NCBI RefSeq assembly: GCF_029360705.1
Contig: NZ_JARKMX010000008.1
Span: 1,673,949-1,737,948 of the forward strand
Direction: 5' to 3'
From: Paraflavitalea pollutisoli
Lineage (GTDB): Bacteria; Bacteroidota; Bacteroidia; Chitinophagales; Chitinophagaceae
DNA length: 64,000 nucleotides
Within the stretch, counting starts at the first letter, position 1; each line of letters starts with the position of its first letter. Position numbers and translations under genes: made by a program. The notes beneath the pieces were generated by a model. It saw only the letters and a list, made by a program, of their open reading frames with translations, was not told where the DNA came from and searched no databases. Below, in pieces: positions 50,974 to 61,297 of the stretch.

Positions 50974-53436
50974 ATGCCACGCAACTGCTTATTAACCCTT
51001 GTACTATTAACAGGAAGCCTTACTGGCTGGACACAGGTCTTTACCGTCTCCGGCCGCATCACCAACGCACAACGCGAACCCCTCGCCTACGTCAGCATTC
51101 AGGTAAAAGAATTGCAACGGGGCACCGTCACCGATGCCGATGGTAAATACGAGCTACAACTGGAAGCAGGGAAATACGATCTACTCATTACCATGGTCGG
51201 TTACCAGGGCCGCAAGATCACCCTGGTGGTCGATAAGAACATCACCCAACACCTCATCCTGGAAGCCGGTGAATCCAGCTCACTGTCGGAGATCACGGTG
51301 CGGGCCCGTACCAAAGATCGGGCGGAAGAATACATCCGCCAGGTGATCCGTAACAAAGCTCGCCTGCTCGACGCCATTGGCCCTTATAGTTGCGAAGCGT
51401 ATATCCGTGCCATAAAAAAAGACTCAACAGCCAGGCCACCCAAACGCGCCCGTCCCGATACCAGTGAGCGACAAACGATGGTGCGCGATTTCAACCGAAC
51501 GGCGATGGCTGAGATCTCTATGAAGTACGATCAGGGCAACGGCAAACAGGTACACGAAGAGCGGACCGGCGTAAGCCGCAGAGGTAATCCCGACGGCCTC
51601 TTCTACCTCTCGCTCACCGATGGCGACTTCAACCTCTACCACAACAGCCTGCACATACGCAAACTGTCGGCCATACCGTTTATTTCTCCCGTCAGTTACA
51701 GCGGACTGCTCGCTTACCGCTTCAAAACGGTCACCACCGAAAAAGAGAATGGACGCAAACTATACACGATCAGTTTCCGCCCGCGACAACTCAGCAGCTC
51801 CGCCATGGAAGGCGAACTCGTGATCGAAGACAGTACCTGGGTTATCCGCACCGCCAGCTTCCAACTGCCGCGCTTTCACCTGCCGGAATACGATTACTTT
51901 GAAGTCAACCAGCAATACCAACCTGTGGGTGATTCGGCCTGGATGATCACCCGGCAAACCTTCACCTATTTTTCCAAACAGGGCAAAGGCAAGGTATCCG
52001 GACAAACCACCGTCAACTACCATCACTTCGAATTACAGAAAACATTTCCCAAAGGATATTTCAGCAATGAGGTGAGTGCCACGACGGAAGAAGCCTACAA
52101 ACGCGACAGCAGTTTTTGGGAAGCCACACGTACCGAACCATTGACACCACAGGAGGTACAGTTTATCAGGTACAAGGACAGTATCTACCACGCCACGCAT
52201 ACCAAAACCTATCTCGACTCGCTGGACCGACTCACCAATAAGGTCACCTGGAAAAAGATTGTCTTCATGGGGCAGCTCATCTATAACCGGGAGAAAGACC
52301 GCACCTGGGCATTGCCTACGCTGGTAGGCTTGTACCAGCCCATCAGTTTCGGCGGCGCTCGTATATTGCCCAGTATAGGCTATTGGCGTACCTATCCCAA
52401 CAAGAAAACGATCCGCGTATGGGCCAACCTGAGTTATGGCCTGCGCAACAAGGACCTCAATGGCAGTGTTAGTGTCGCACACATGTACAATCCGTTCAAC
52501 CGGGGTTATGTACGCGTATCGGGTGGCCGCGAGTTCCAGGCTGTATTTGCCGGTGATGCGTGGATCAACCAGCTCAAGCGCAGCAATGTGTACCTCAACA
52601 ATGCCATCGGTGTAGCACATGGGCTCGAGATCGCCAACGGACTGTTCCTCCATACAGACCTCGACTTCGCCCTACGCCGGTCGGTAGCAGACTATAAGAT
52701 CAACGATAAGATCGATAGCCTCTTTGGTGATATCCTGAAAGAGAACCAGGCCATTCCCTTCGAGCCGTACAATGCGCTATACGGAAAGATCAAACTGGCC
52801 TACACACCCGGACAGCGTTATATCCGCGAGCCGCGGCAGAAAACGATCCTGGGGTCCGACTGGCCCACCTTCTACGCCCTCTGGCGCAAAGGCATTCCCG
52901 GCCTATTAGGCAGCAAGGTCGATTTCGATTACCTCGAGTTTGGTATCGAGCAACAATTCGCCCTGAGCCATGCCGGTGTCTCCAACTACAGTGTGCTCAC
53001 CGGCAGCTTCCTCAACCAGCGCGACCTGCGCCTGGTCGATTATAAATTCCAGCGGCGCGGTGATCCAATCCTCTGGCTCAACCCACAGGAGGCCTTTCAA
53101 TCGCTCGATTCCACCTTCCCCGTCTTCCGTCGTTTTTACCAGGCGCATTACCTGCACGAATTCAATGGTTACCTGCTGAATAAAATACCCTTGCTGAAGA
53201 AGCTGGAACTACGGGAAGTAGCCGGCGGTGGCTTCCTGGTGGCCCCTGAACGCAACCTGCGGTACGGCGAAGTATTTGCCGGTATTGAACGGGTATTCAA
53301 ATGGCCCTTTGCGCCGCTGGCTAAGTTCAAGCTCGGTGTATATGTGGTAGGTTCGGTCGCCAACCAATTCAGAAACCCTGTGCAATTTAAGGTGGGCATC
53401 ACCAGCTGGGACCGGATCAACCTAAAATGGCGATAG
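50974..53436 (+). CDS. DUF5686 / carboxypeptidase-like regulatory domain outer-membrane protein
   Basis: 820 residues from the ATG at 50974 (signal sequence MPRNCLLTLVLLTGSLTGWTQ); an upstream TTG in the frame is rejected. The N-terminal carboxypeptidase-regulatory-like domain (VSGRITNAQREPLAYVSIQVK to GRKITLVV) precedes DUF5686 (AEEYIRQVIRNKARLLDAIGPYSCEAYIRA), and the long C-terminal part reads as a beta-barrel (alternating aromatic strands, ending in YVVGSVANQFRNPVQFKVGITSW). Such proteins are widespread in Bacteroidota outer membranes, with unknown role. It is divergent from the Tricorn-like gene. Confidence 0.85.
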   Translation: MPRNCLLTLVLLTGSLTGWTQVFTVSGRITNAQREPLAYVSIQVKELQRGTVTDADGKYELQLEAGKYDLLITMVGYQGRKITLVVDKNITQHLILEAGESSSLSEITVRARTKDRAEEYIRQVIRNKARLLDAIGPYSCEAYIRAIKKDSTARPPKRARPDTSERQTMVRDFNRTAMAEISMKYDQGNGKQVHEERTGVSRRGNPDGLFYLSLTDGDFNLYHNSLHIRKLSAIPFISPVSYSGLLAYRFKTVTTEKENGRKLYTISFRPRQLSSSAMEGELVIEDSTWVIRTASFQLPRFHLPEYDYFEVNQQYQPVGDSAWMITRQTFTYFSKQGKGKVSGQTTVNYHHFELQKTFPKGYFSNEVSATTEEAYKRDSSFWEATRTEPLTPQEVQFIRYKDSIYHATHTKTYLDSLDRLTNKVTWKKIVFMGQLIYNREKDRTWALPTLVGLYQPISFGGARILPSIGYWRTYPNKKTIRVWANLSYGLRNKDLNGSVSVAHMYNPFNRGYVRVSGGREFQAVFAGDAWINQLKRSNVYLNNAIGVAHGLEIANGLFLHTDLDFALRRSVADYKINDKIDSLFGDILKENQAIPFEPYNALYGKIKLAYTPGQRYIREPRQKTILGSDWPTFYALWRKGIPGLLGSKVDFDYLEFGIEQQFALSHAGVSNYSVLTGSFLNQRDLRLVDYKFQRRGDPILWLNPQEAFQSLDSTFPVFRRFYQAHYLHEFNGYLLNKIPLLKKLELREVAGGGFLVAPERNLRYGEVFAGIERVFKWPFAPLAKFKLGVYVVGSVANQFRNPVQFKVGITSWDRINLKWR

Positions 53437-53437
53437 T

Positions 53438-54112
53438 TTACAGGTAGGGTTTCAATATGCCTGCCCAAACCTTGTATCCATCCGCCGTCAGGTGAAGCCC
53501 GTCCATCGTGTAGTTTTTGTTCAACTTGCCTTCACCATCCTGGAAAGCTTTGTTGAGCTCGATGAGCGTGACCTTTTCTTCGGCAGCGATCTTCCGGATG
53601 CCTTCGTTCACGGCCGCGATATGCTCGTCTTTGTTGTAGTGGTTCTTAAACTGGGTGAAAGTATTGTTCACCGGCAACAAGGTTTGCACGTGGATCTTCG
53701 TTTTCGGTGAAGCCGTTTTGATCGTCTGTACGATCTTCCGGTAATTGGCGATGATGAGACTATCGGGGGTATTGTGCTGGATATCGTTGATACCGATCAG
53801 CAAAAACACTTTGGCGGGCTGGCCTTCGGTCACTTCATCGAGCCGCGCCAGGATGCCATAGGTGATATCGCCCGATATACCGCGATTGCGGGCGTTGGGA
53901 TTGCCCAGCAGCTCGGCCCAGTCTGTACCAGCCGTAATGCTGTTGCCCAGGAAAATAATGTCTTTGGTGGAGTTGGGATAACTCCGGAATTGGGCCGCTT
54001 TGATGGCATAGGCACCAGGCCGGTAATCGGGATTGGCGGTGGCGGCAGATGTTTGTGCAGTGGTCGTGAAGCAGCTGCCACCCAAAAGAGCAGCCAGTAA
54101 AAGGTGTTTCAT
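53438..54112 (-). CDS. Exported SGNH/GDSL hydrolase
   Basis: 224 residues from the ATG at 54112 (signal sequence MKHLLLAALLGGSCFTTTA). All SGNH blocks are clear: IIFLGNSITAGTDW (Ser nucleophile), NRGISGD, LLIGINDI, and DGLHLTADGYKVWA (Asp and His). Probably a carbohydrate acetylesterase, such as those acting on sialic or other O-acetylated sugars. The stop codon is one base from that of the DUF5686 gene on the other strand. A second, larger SGNH protein at 11382-12596 is a distant relative, not a copy. Confidence 0.92.
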   Translation of the reverse strand: MKHLLLAALLGGSCFTTTAQTSAATANPDYRPGAYAIKAAQFRSYPNSTKDIIFLGNSITAGTDWAELLGNPNARNRGISGDITYGILARLDEVTEGQPAKVFLLIGINDIQHNTPDSLIIANYRKIVQTIKTASPKTKIHVQTLLPVNNTFTQFKNHYNKDEHIAAVNEGIRKIAAEEKVTLIELNKAFQDGEGKLNKNYTMDGLHLTADGYKVWAGILKPYL

Positions 54113-54184
54113 GGTAACAGGCAATATTTGTGGCCGCCAAGATAAGACATCGACGCTTATTATGTACTACATATGCCGCAGGTA

Positions 54185-54216
54185 TTTGCAAATCAAGCGT
54201 TAATTACCTATAATTG
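54185..54216 (+). promoter_or_regulatory. Promoter of the TonB-C domain gene
   Basis: TTTG (54185-54188), 20 bases, TATAATTG (54209-54216; one mismatch to TAnnTTTG). Start of transcription near 54222, about 15 bases before the ATG. Confidence 0.55.
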
Positions 54217-54236
54217 CTGTCAAATCCATTAACCTC

Positions 54237-54977
54237 ATGAAACCAACCTCTGTTTCCCTGGCACTACTCATTGCCTTACAGGCCAATTCCCAAACGACAC
54301 CTTTGCAGCAAATCGCCATCACCACCGGCACGGCCCGGGAACGTGTCAACAAGACCTTTTCCATCCAGGCCGGTAAAGATTCCGTCAAACAAGGACGCTA
54401 CGAAGAAAGTCATGGCGATGCCAATCAATTCCAGGTAGCCGGTCAATATCAAAGCAACCAGAAAGACGGTGTGTGGGAGCGCAAGTACAAGGGCCGCGTC
54501 GTATCCCGCAAACAATACAAAAAAGGGGAAAGAGTGGGCAACTGGGAATTTTTCAACCAGGAAACACCCGATTTTCAATACGACCCGGCCAACAATGCCG
54601 TCTTTAACCTGCAGGAAGACACGGCCGCCTATTACTATTACACCACTGCCGGCACCTGGGTGAAGGACCAACTCGATATTACCCCCACCCCGCTGATGTC
54701 CAAATACGAGTGGCTGGGCTGGATGAGCACCAAACTGCGTTACCCCTACGAAGCCATCGACAAAAACATACAAGGCAAAGTGTTGGTAGAAATGACGATT
54801 GATGAGTATGGCAACGTGATCAACTACCAGGTCAGCGCGCCTGCGCATCCGTTGCTGGATCAAGAGGCCCTGCGGCTAGTGAAAGAATTCGGGTTCGAGT
54901 TTGTGCCAGCGCTGAAAAACGGCATGAAGGTGCGTACCAAATTTACCATGCCCGTTGTGTTCAAATTACAAGAATAA
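54237..54977 (+). CDS. TonB C-terminal domain protein with MORN-like segment
   Basis: 246 residues. The N-terminal 20 residues (MKPTSVSLALLIALQANSQ) look like a weak signal peptide rather than the membrane anchor expected of energy-coupling TonB proteins. The middle part contains a MORN-like/antitoxin-type repeat (QSNQKDGVWERKYKGRVVSRKQYKKGERVGNWEFF). The C-terminal 85 residues are a TonB C domain (RYPYEAIDKNIQGKVLVEMTIDEYGNVINYQVSAPAHPLLDQEALRLVKE). No proline-rich linker. Such TonB_C proteins in Bacteroidota may act in the periplasm outside energy coupling. Confidence 0.8.
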   Translation: MKPTSVSLALLIALQANSQTTPLQQIAITTGTARERVNKTFSIQAGKDSVKQGRYEESHGDANQFQVAGQYQSNQKDGVWERKYKGRVVSRKQYKKGERVGNWEFFNQETPDFQYDPANNAVFNLQEDTAAYYYYTTAGTWVKDQLDITPTPLMSKYEWLGWMSTKLRYPYEAIDKNIQGKVLVEMTIDEYGNVINYQVSAPAHPLLDQEALRLVKEFGFEFVPALKNGMKVRTKFTMPVVFKLQE

Positions 54978-55026
54978 ACATACAGCCCCCTTCGGGGCGG
55001 TTCGTTGTTAAGAACGGCAACGGGCA

Positions 55027-55057
55027 TTTGACCGATGCACGATTTTGCCTAACTTGG
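55027..55057 (+). promoter_or_regulatory. Promoter of the CHU_C surface protein gene
   Basis: TTTG (55027-55030), 19 bases, TAACTTGG (55050-55057; one mismatch to TAnnTTTG). The ATG lies 16 bases further on. Confidence 0.5.
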
Positions 55058-55073
55058 TAGCAGAACCCTATCA

Positions 55074-58000
55074 ATGAAAAATGTCCTGCTGTTCTTGATG
55101 ACGATGATCGGATATAAAGCCGCAGCGGCTGCCGATTTTGTCGTCACCACCAATGCAGACAGCGGTCCGGGTTCGCTGCGCACCGCCATCCTGCAGGCCA
55201 ATGCCAACGGCACAGCTTCACCCGATCTCATTCGTTTCAACCTACCCGTCACAACAGTCGCCGGCCGCACCATCTACCTCAACAGTAGCCTGCCGACGCT
55301 CACCTCGTACATCACCATCGATGGCAGTACACAAGTTGGTGCCCCATTCGGCATTAGTTTAGCGCGAGTAGTCCTCGTCGCGCCCAATGTATCACCATTC
55401 ATTTATGTGCTCATCGACAAGGCTACCAACGTCAATCTATATGGACTTTGTTTCCGCTCTATGGGTGATCCCACCATGTCCGACCGCGACCACTACGCCA
55501 TCGGCCTCAAGGGCAGCAGTCATATTTCCATAGGGACGATCAACAAAGGCAATCTCTTCACGGGGGTACGCAATGCCATCACCAATAAGTTCTGGGATCA
55601 TCAGGGAGATTCCGCCATCGATATCACCATACAGGGTAATGTGTTCGGTATGCAGGCCGACAATACCCCGTCCAAAGGCGGCAATATTACCCTTACCCAG
55701 GCAGCTAACCTGACCATTGGGGCCGATGATCCCTCCTACGGCAATGTATTCGTCGGCTGCATCGTCGACATCACCCAATCACCCAACAGCAGTCATGCCT
55801 TCTTTGCCGATATCCGGTTAAACAGGTTCAACCTCGACTGGACCTCCACCATCTCCTACAAACTCCCCGGAGGCCTTTACCTGGCGGGCAACAACAACGA
55901 TAGCCGTCATACCACTAAAACACAATTGGTCGGCAATCATTTCATCAGTACAGCCGGCGGCATCGTATATCCAAACTATTGCACAAAGCCATCATTACCG
56001 GCAACAAGCTGGGCATCGATCCGGCCGGCCCCAGTTGCCAGACACCCACCGACATCAGTTTCCAAAACTGCGTCGACGTACAGCTGGGTGGCCATGCCCC
56101 ACAAGAACAAAATAGTATCGCCGGTACCATTACCACCCAACGGCAGGGTATACACATCATCAAGAACCAACTGACCAATATCCGGATGGCCGGGTATGTC
56201 GACGGCGATCCTTTTGTTGCCATTACTAGCTATGACAATGGTACCATCACGGGTACGGCCATTCCCGGATCGAAGATCCAGTTGTACACCAACGACTGCC
56301 AGGCGTCTTGCGTGGGCAAGAACTGGCTGGCTTCCGTCACCGCCGACGCAGCCGGTAAATGGCATTTTCCATACACCGCCGCCATGCCCAACCTTGCGGC
56401 TACTGCTACCACGCCCGACAGTGCCACGTCTGTATTTTCTACCGTTGCCATCGACCAGCAACAGGTAGTGGTAAAACATGCCATTTGTTCCCGGCCAACG
56501 GGCACCATCACCGGCATCAACGTGCGGCAGGGCACCCATATCACCTGGACCCAGTCGGGTAATACATTGAGCACTACCCCCCAGTTAAAAGACGTGGTCC
56601 CGGGCACCTATACTTTACGTGTTGCCAATGGCGCCAATGGATGTGACTGGCAGGCCAACTATACCATCGACGATATTATTCCACCGTCCGGTTACAATGC
56701 TAAAATGGAATACGCGTATTGCGGACAAAACATCGGTTCACTCTGGGTACAACCAGCGCCCTATCTATCCTACCAATGGATGAACAGCCGGCAGGAAATC
56801 GTCGCCGGCAGCAACAGCATGAAAGATCTTTACCCCGATAGCTACTACCTCAAAGCCTGGGTAACGGACGACCCTACCTGTAATAAAACATATGGCCCTT
56901 ACAAGGTGCTGAACATAAACGGTCCCACTATTGAGCCAGGTATCGGTATACAATCCGCCACCTGTGGCAAAGCCAACGGCAGTATTACCGGCATTATCTT
57001 TTCCAATGTACAGGGCAGGATGTTTCACCAGTGGATCAACGAGCAAGGGCAGGTCATGGCCACCAACAGTGCCCTGAACAATGCACCACCCGGCCGCTAC
57101 CGGCTAAAGTATAAGGACGACGCCATCTGCGATACCGCCTATGGTCCCTGGCATACCATTCCGAATGCAGGCGATATTACCGTCGATCTATCTGGCATGA
57201 CCATCGCCCCGGCCAAATGCAGCGGCGCCGGTGGTGCCATCACGGGTATCAACGTTACCAATGCCGGTAATTATCAGTGGTTCGATACCGTCAACCACCT
57301 CGTAGGCCAGGGACTCGATGTATACAACCTGCCCGCTGGAAAATATCGTTTGAAAGTAACCAATGCAACAGGCTGCGAGACATCCACCACCAACCTTACC
57401 ATACGGGTAGCCAGTTTTATACCCATCAGCGTCGTAGACGTGGATACAGATTCTGAAAAATGCAACGGACGCAATGCCTTTGCACAACCCAGGTCGTTCA
57501 CCAACGACTCGACCTTGTATACGTATCGGTGGATCGACCCACACAGCGGGCAAACACTTGGCACCAATACAGGCTTGTACAATCTCCCTACCGGCAGTTA
57601 TCACCTGCTGGCAACCGACACCAACCATTGCGAAAGCCAGATCTATTCCGTGGGACTGGGCGCTTATCCCGCACCCATAATCGACGCCAGCAAAGTGGTC
57701 GTCACCCACGACGCCTGCAACCAGGCGCTGGGCAGCATCCGGGGCCTGCAGGTCAGTGGTACGATCGGCGCCGTCACCTACACCTGGCGTGATGAAACAG
57801 CCGCCATCGTGGCGAATACCCTGTCACTCACCAACGCGAAGGCAGGCCACTACTCGCTTACAGTAGACAACCCACAGCTCTGCACCGTCGTATCGAATGC
57901 ATTGTCTATCACGAACAGTAATACCAACCTGCTACCCCCACCCTATGACGACCTGGTGATACCGCGCCACCACGATGCCACCCTTCAGCTGAAAGGACCG

Positions 58001-58453
58001 GCAACAGGCAGCTACCGGCTATATGCCGATGCAGCCGCCACCCGGTTGCTCGAAGAGAACAACACCGGTCTGTTCGTACGAAAAAAGGTCGCGTCCGATA
58101 CGGTTTATTATGTACAACACGCAGTGGGTGATTGTACCCCATCGACAAGTCGCATTGGGATCCGTGTAGTTGACGAATCCTTTTTCTCCATCCCCAATGC
58201 CTTTACACCCAACAACGACGGCAACAACGATCGTCTCCACATCCGCATCACGGGCCTCCTCCAACTAAAATACTTCCGTGTATACAGTCGCTGGGGACAG
58301 CTGGTCTTTGAAAGCCGCCAACTGAACGAGGGCTGGGATGGTAACTGGCAGCAGAAACCGCAACCCACCGGCACCTATGTTTGGATCGCCGAAGGCACCG
58401 ATATACTGGGCAAACCTATCCGGCAAAAAGGCCAGGTACTGCTGCTCAGGTAA
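55074..58453 (+). pseudogene. Large secreted repeat protein with CHU_C tail, split by a frameshift
   Basis: One gene in two frames. Frame A (55074 to about 55970) gives a signal sequence, then a right-handed beta-helix-like domain starting DFVVTTNADSGPGSLRTAILQAN. Frame B (about 55970 to 58453) continues with HKAIITGNKLGIDPAG, a further beta-helix turn, then six repeats of about 85 residues (pattern Cys-x-GSITGI...W...LPAGxYxLxV..C), and ends with the gliding-motility-associated C-terminal sorting domain (FFSIPNAFTPNNDGNNDRL to the end) used by the type IX secretion system. The shift corresponds to one missing base near 55966-55980; frame A would otherwise stop at 56174. Could be a real inactivation or a sequencing error. 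Intact product would be about 1,125 residues, an adhesin-like surface protein. Confidence 0.8.
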
Positions 58454-58514
58454 TACCACCCAATAGCAATAACGGCCCTACGACTACCTCCGGCATTGAA
58501 TATGCCAGTCCCCC

Positions 58515-58545
58515 TTGCATTATCCAAACAACCGCCTTACATTAG
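58515..58545 (+). promoter_or_regulatory. Promoter of the 197-residue protein gene
   Basis: TTG at 58515-58517, 20 bases, TACATTAG (58538-58545; one mismatch to TAnnTTTG). The inferred start lies about 15-18 bases before the TTG start codon, which supports that unusual start. Confidence 0.45.
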
Positions 58546-58566
58546 CACGCGAAACATCCAACCCCA

Positions 58567-59160
58567 TTGAAAAACAACTCCACCTGGCGTGCGCAATTCG
58601 AAGCCAAATCGGGCGACTCGATCGCACTGGCAGGTTTTGGTTACCTGCCGGGTATCGCCATCGAAAACAGCAAATTGACGTCTAAACTGTACTACAGCGC
58701 AGGCAGCAAAACCATCTCCATCACCTCCAATAAGGCAGAGCCGGTAAAGACCAATGACCACGCTACCTTATTCTGCCAGCAGCCCTGGTATGTAACACCC
58801 GAAGCAGCTGGCGCCGACCTGCTCAATTATGAAGAGTGGGAATACGTAAACGGACAGGAAATACGTTATACCGTCGACAGCGTCACGATAACCATGAGTA
58901 AGAATGGTACTTATCTCGTGCAGCGCTTTTCAAAAGGGAAGCTGAAAACAGCCGAACTGGCCAAATGGCAGTGGCATAGCACCAAGCCGGATCATTTTGT
59001 TTACGAGTGGGACGACCGTCCGTTCAGCGATGACAACAACAGTGTACAGATCACAGAACTGACGGCCAGCATCCTGAAGATCACAGAAGTCTCAGACAAT
59101 AATGGCGGTGGTATCTCCGATTCGTACAAGATCGTGCTGAAGCCAGCCATCAGAAAATAA
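58567..59160 (+). CDS. Lipocalin-like protein of unknown function
   Basis: 197 residues from a TTG, with no in-frame ATG nearby. Lacks a signal peptide. The second half (YEEWEYVNGQEIRYTVDSVTITMSKNGTYLVQRFS, then LAKWQWHSTKPDHFVYEW and VQITELTASILKIT) resembles the beta strands of lipocalin-like domains common in Bacteroidota, which normally start with a lipoprotein signal. Absence of an export signal, together with the TTG start, makes the N-terminus uncertain, though the promoter placement fits. Own terminator. Confidence 0.65.
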   Translation: MKNNSTWRAQFEAKSGDSIALAGFGYLPGIAIENSKLTSKLYYSAGSKTISITSNKAEPVKTNDHATLFCQQPWYVTPEAAGADLLNYEEWEYVNGQEIRYTVDSVTITMSKNGTYLVQRFSKGKLKTAELAKWQWHSTKPDHFVYEWDDRPFSDDNNSVQITELTASILKITEVSDNNGGGISDSYKIVLKPAIRK

Positions 59161-59177
59161 TTCTATTAGTAGCACAG

Positions 59178-59225
59178 ACCGCCCTGCGCCTGGCCTTCAC
59201 CAGGTATGCGGGGCGGTTCTTTTTT
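59178..59225 (+). terminator. Strong terminator
   Basis: ACCGCCC-TGC-GCCTGG pairs with CCAGGTATGC-GGGGCGGT (59178-59217, with mismatch or wobble in the middle), then a T-rich tract reaching 59225. It lies between two convergent genes. Confidence 0.85.
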
Positions 59226-59233
59226 GCACGTGT

Positions 59234-60361
59234 TTATTGAATGAGGTATTTGTAGAGACATTGTACGAAAGGCTTCAGTCCACCCGGCACCGGCGATTGA
59301 TACCCATTGGTGATCACCACGATGCCGAATTTCTTTTTCGGCTGAAAGAACATCATACTGTAAAGACCGTAGGCAGAACCGGTATGCCCGGTCATCTTTT
59401 CGCCGGGTATCAGCGAATCGGTTTGCAGCAGTGCCAACCCATAGCCCTCTTTGTCCGAATAAGGCGTTTGCATGAGACGCGCACTTTTCTTCGAGATCAA
59501 GCGCTTGCCTTGCGTTTTTCCCTGGTTCATGTGGAGCATCATGTAGCGTGCCAGATCAGGCGCACTGATCTTCATGCCCCCGGTTGGCGAAAAGATGGGC
59601 ACACTGTACCCCATGGTATATTGGGCGATCTCGGCACTGCGGGGTGCGTACGCCATGGGGGCAGCAACAAGACGGCCCGAATCGGCATTGTATTCATACA
59701 AGGTAGCAAAGCGCGACGCGTCCAGCGAGTCCACACAATAACCACCATACAAGCCCAACGGATCGAGGATATGGTGTTTTACGTATTGATCGAAGCGCTC
59801 CCCCGACAACCTTTCCAGGATCGTGCCGGCCAGGTTGAAGTTGAGGTTGCAATACATATAACCACCATCGGGCGCATAGTTATTGTAACATTTCGCCCAA
59901 TTGGGGTTCTTATCAGGATTGATGGCATCGAGGGTAAAATAGCCCTGGCTGTCATTGATGCCCGACTTGTGCGACAGCAACATTTTCAACGTGATCTTTT
60001 GATCGGGATACTGCGGGTTCCTGACCCGGAAGCCGACCAGCTCACTCACATCATCCTCCAGCGATACCTTTTTCCGTTCTACCAGTTGCATCAGCGAAGT
60101 AGCCGTGAAGGATTTCGAGATGGAAGCAATGCGGAACAGGCAATCATCTGTCAATGGGGTTTGTGATTCGATATTTTTTAACCCGAAAGAATGCGTGTAG
60201 AGGAGTTGATTGTTTTTGACGACAGCGACGGATATGCCAGCCACTTTTGCCTGCTGCATCAGTTGCCGTATGCCAGCTTCGGCACTGTCGATCTGGGCCG
60301 TAGCGCCCGCACTGGCGAACAATAAAAATACAAATAAAGGGATCGATAGCAGCCGGATCAT
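59234..60361 (-). CDS. Serine hydrolase of the class C beta-lactamase family
   Basis: 375 residues, exported (signal MIRLLSIPLFVFLLFASAGATA). The three catalytic motifs are present: SISK (Ser80 and Lys83), the Tyr-x-Asn motif as Tyr170-Cys171-Asn172, and HTG in MTGHTGSAYG. This is the penicillin-binding/beta-lactamase fold shared by esterases, D-peptidases and class C beta-lactamases. The HTG in place of KTG favours an esterase or peptidase over a true beta-lactamase. Single gene. Confidence 0.92.
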   Translation of the reverse strand: MIRLLSIPLFVFLLFASAGATAQIDSAEAGIRQLMQQAKVAGISVAVVKNNQLLYTHSFGLKNIESQTPLTDDCLFRIASISKSFTATSLMQLVERKKVSLEDDVSELVGFRVRNPQYPDQKITLKMLLSHKSGINDSQGYFTLDAINPDKNPNWAKCYNNYAPDGGYMYCNLNFNLAGTILERLSGERFDQYVKHHILDPLGLYGGYCVDSLDASRFATLYEYNADSGRLVAAPMAYAPRSAEIAQYTMGYSVPIFSPTGGMKISAPDLARYMMLHMNQGKTQGKRLISKKSARLMQTPYSDKEGYGLALLQTDSLIPGEKMTGHTGSAYGLYSMMFFQPKKKFGIVVITNGYQSPVPGGLKPFVQCLYKYLIQ

Positions 60362-60532
60362 AAGCAGTGGTTAAGCCGGAAAGCTATTAAAACAAAGTCG
60401 ATCCGCCAATACAATTTCCTACCTTGCAGGTTATTGCATACCTCGTACAATAAGCGCACCCAACAGCATCATTCAACCGCATAATACAGCCATGAACTAT
60501 CAGGTAAAAAACGTGGGTACTGCTATGACAGG

Positions 60533-61111
60533 TTATGGTTGTTGGTGGTCTTGCCTGGCTGGAAGGCCGGCATCTTTCCGCTGCTCCTCGTAGTCAGCCC
60601 GCTGAATAGCATAGAGAAAATAAGGCTTGGGCACACTCCCCACTGGCGCGAAATCCATCTCCCCTACTTTCAGCGCACCTACCCGCCCCATCGCGATCTG
60701 CGAACGTACATTGGTAGCGCCTACATGAAAGAATACTGTATTCACATACTGAAAAGCATGATCGAGCATCAGTCGTTTCACCGCGGGATTAAATCCGGTA
60801 CCCCAATACCGGGTGGCATAGAACGTATAGCCGATGGCCACGCTGCTTTCCTGTTCGTTGTAGTCATAATAGCGGGTACTGCCAGCCACCTCGCCACTTG
60901 CCTTGTCAAAAATCAGGAAAGCCCCTTTGCTCTCCAGGGCGACCGCAAAGAAAGACCGGAAGACGTCCTCTTGCCAACGGTCATTGCTGGGATGTTGCGC
61001 CCAGATGGCCGGATCGGCGGCCACAGCGTACAGGGCATCGAAATCCTGGTTGGTCAATGGCTGCAGCAACACGCGTTCTTTCTGCAATACTGGCTGAAGG
61101 GGCATATGCAT
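60533..61111 (-). CDS. GNAT family N-acetyltransferase
   Basis: 192 residues from the ATG at 61111 (another at 61105 is equally possible; a GTG further upstream is less likely). Pattern of RimJ/RimL-like acetyltransferases: ERVLLQPLTNQDFDALYAVA, DKASGEVAGSTRYYDYNEQESSVAIGYTFY, YWGTGFNPAVKRLMLDHAFQ (acetyl-CoA-binding region), NVRSQIAMGRVGA. Acceptor not predictable; ribosomal-protein or small-molecule amines are usual. Convergent neighbour-free position. Confidence 0.9.
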   Translation of the reverse strand: MHMPLQPVLQKERVLLQPLTNQDFDALYAVAADPAIWAQHPSNDRWQEDVFRSFFAVALESKGAFLIFDKASGEVAGSTRYYDYNEQESSVAIGYTFYATRYWGTGFNPAVKRLMLDHAFQYVNTVFFHVGATNVRSQIAMGRVGALKVGEMDFAPVGSVPKPYFLYAIQRADYEEQRKDAGLPARQDHQQP

Positions 61112-61297
61112 GGTTATACTATTTATTGGTTCAAAAATAAGCACACTACCCGGGCCACAGGTAGACCGCTTGCCGGAATCCCGGTAGTCCGGTTAGCGCC
61201 CACCAGCGCCCAAACACTTCTTCGCATCCTGCCGCTGCTTCGGTAAACAGAATGTGCAGTTAATACTGCCCGCCATTTTCCCGGCCATCCCTGCTGC

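Noticed and set aside
55960-55985. Programmed -1 ribosomal frameshift in the CHU_C gene
   Set aside because: No X_XXY_YYZ slippery heptamer or downstream stem was found; mutation or sequencing error is the simpler explanation.
59234-60361. Antibiotic-resistance class C beta-lactamase
   Set aside because: HTG replaces the KTG motif and length and context are those of general serine hydrolases; resistance cannot be claimed.
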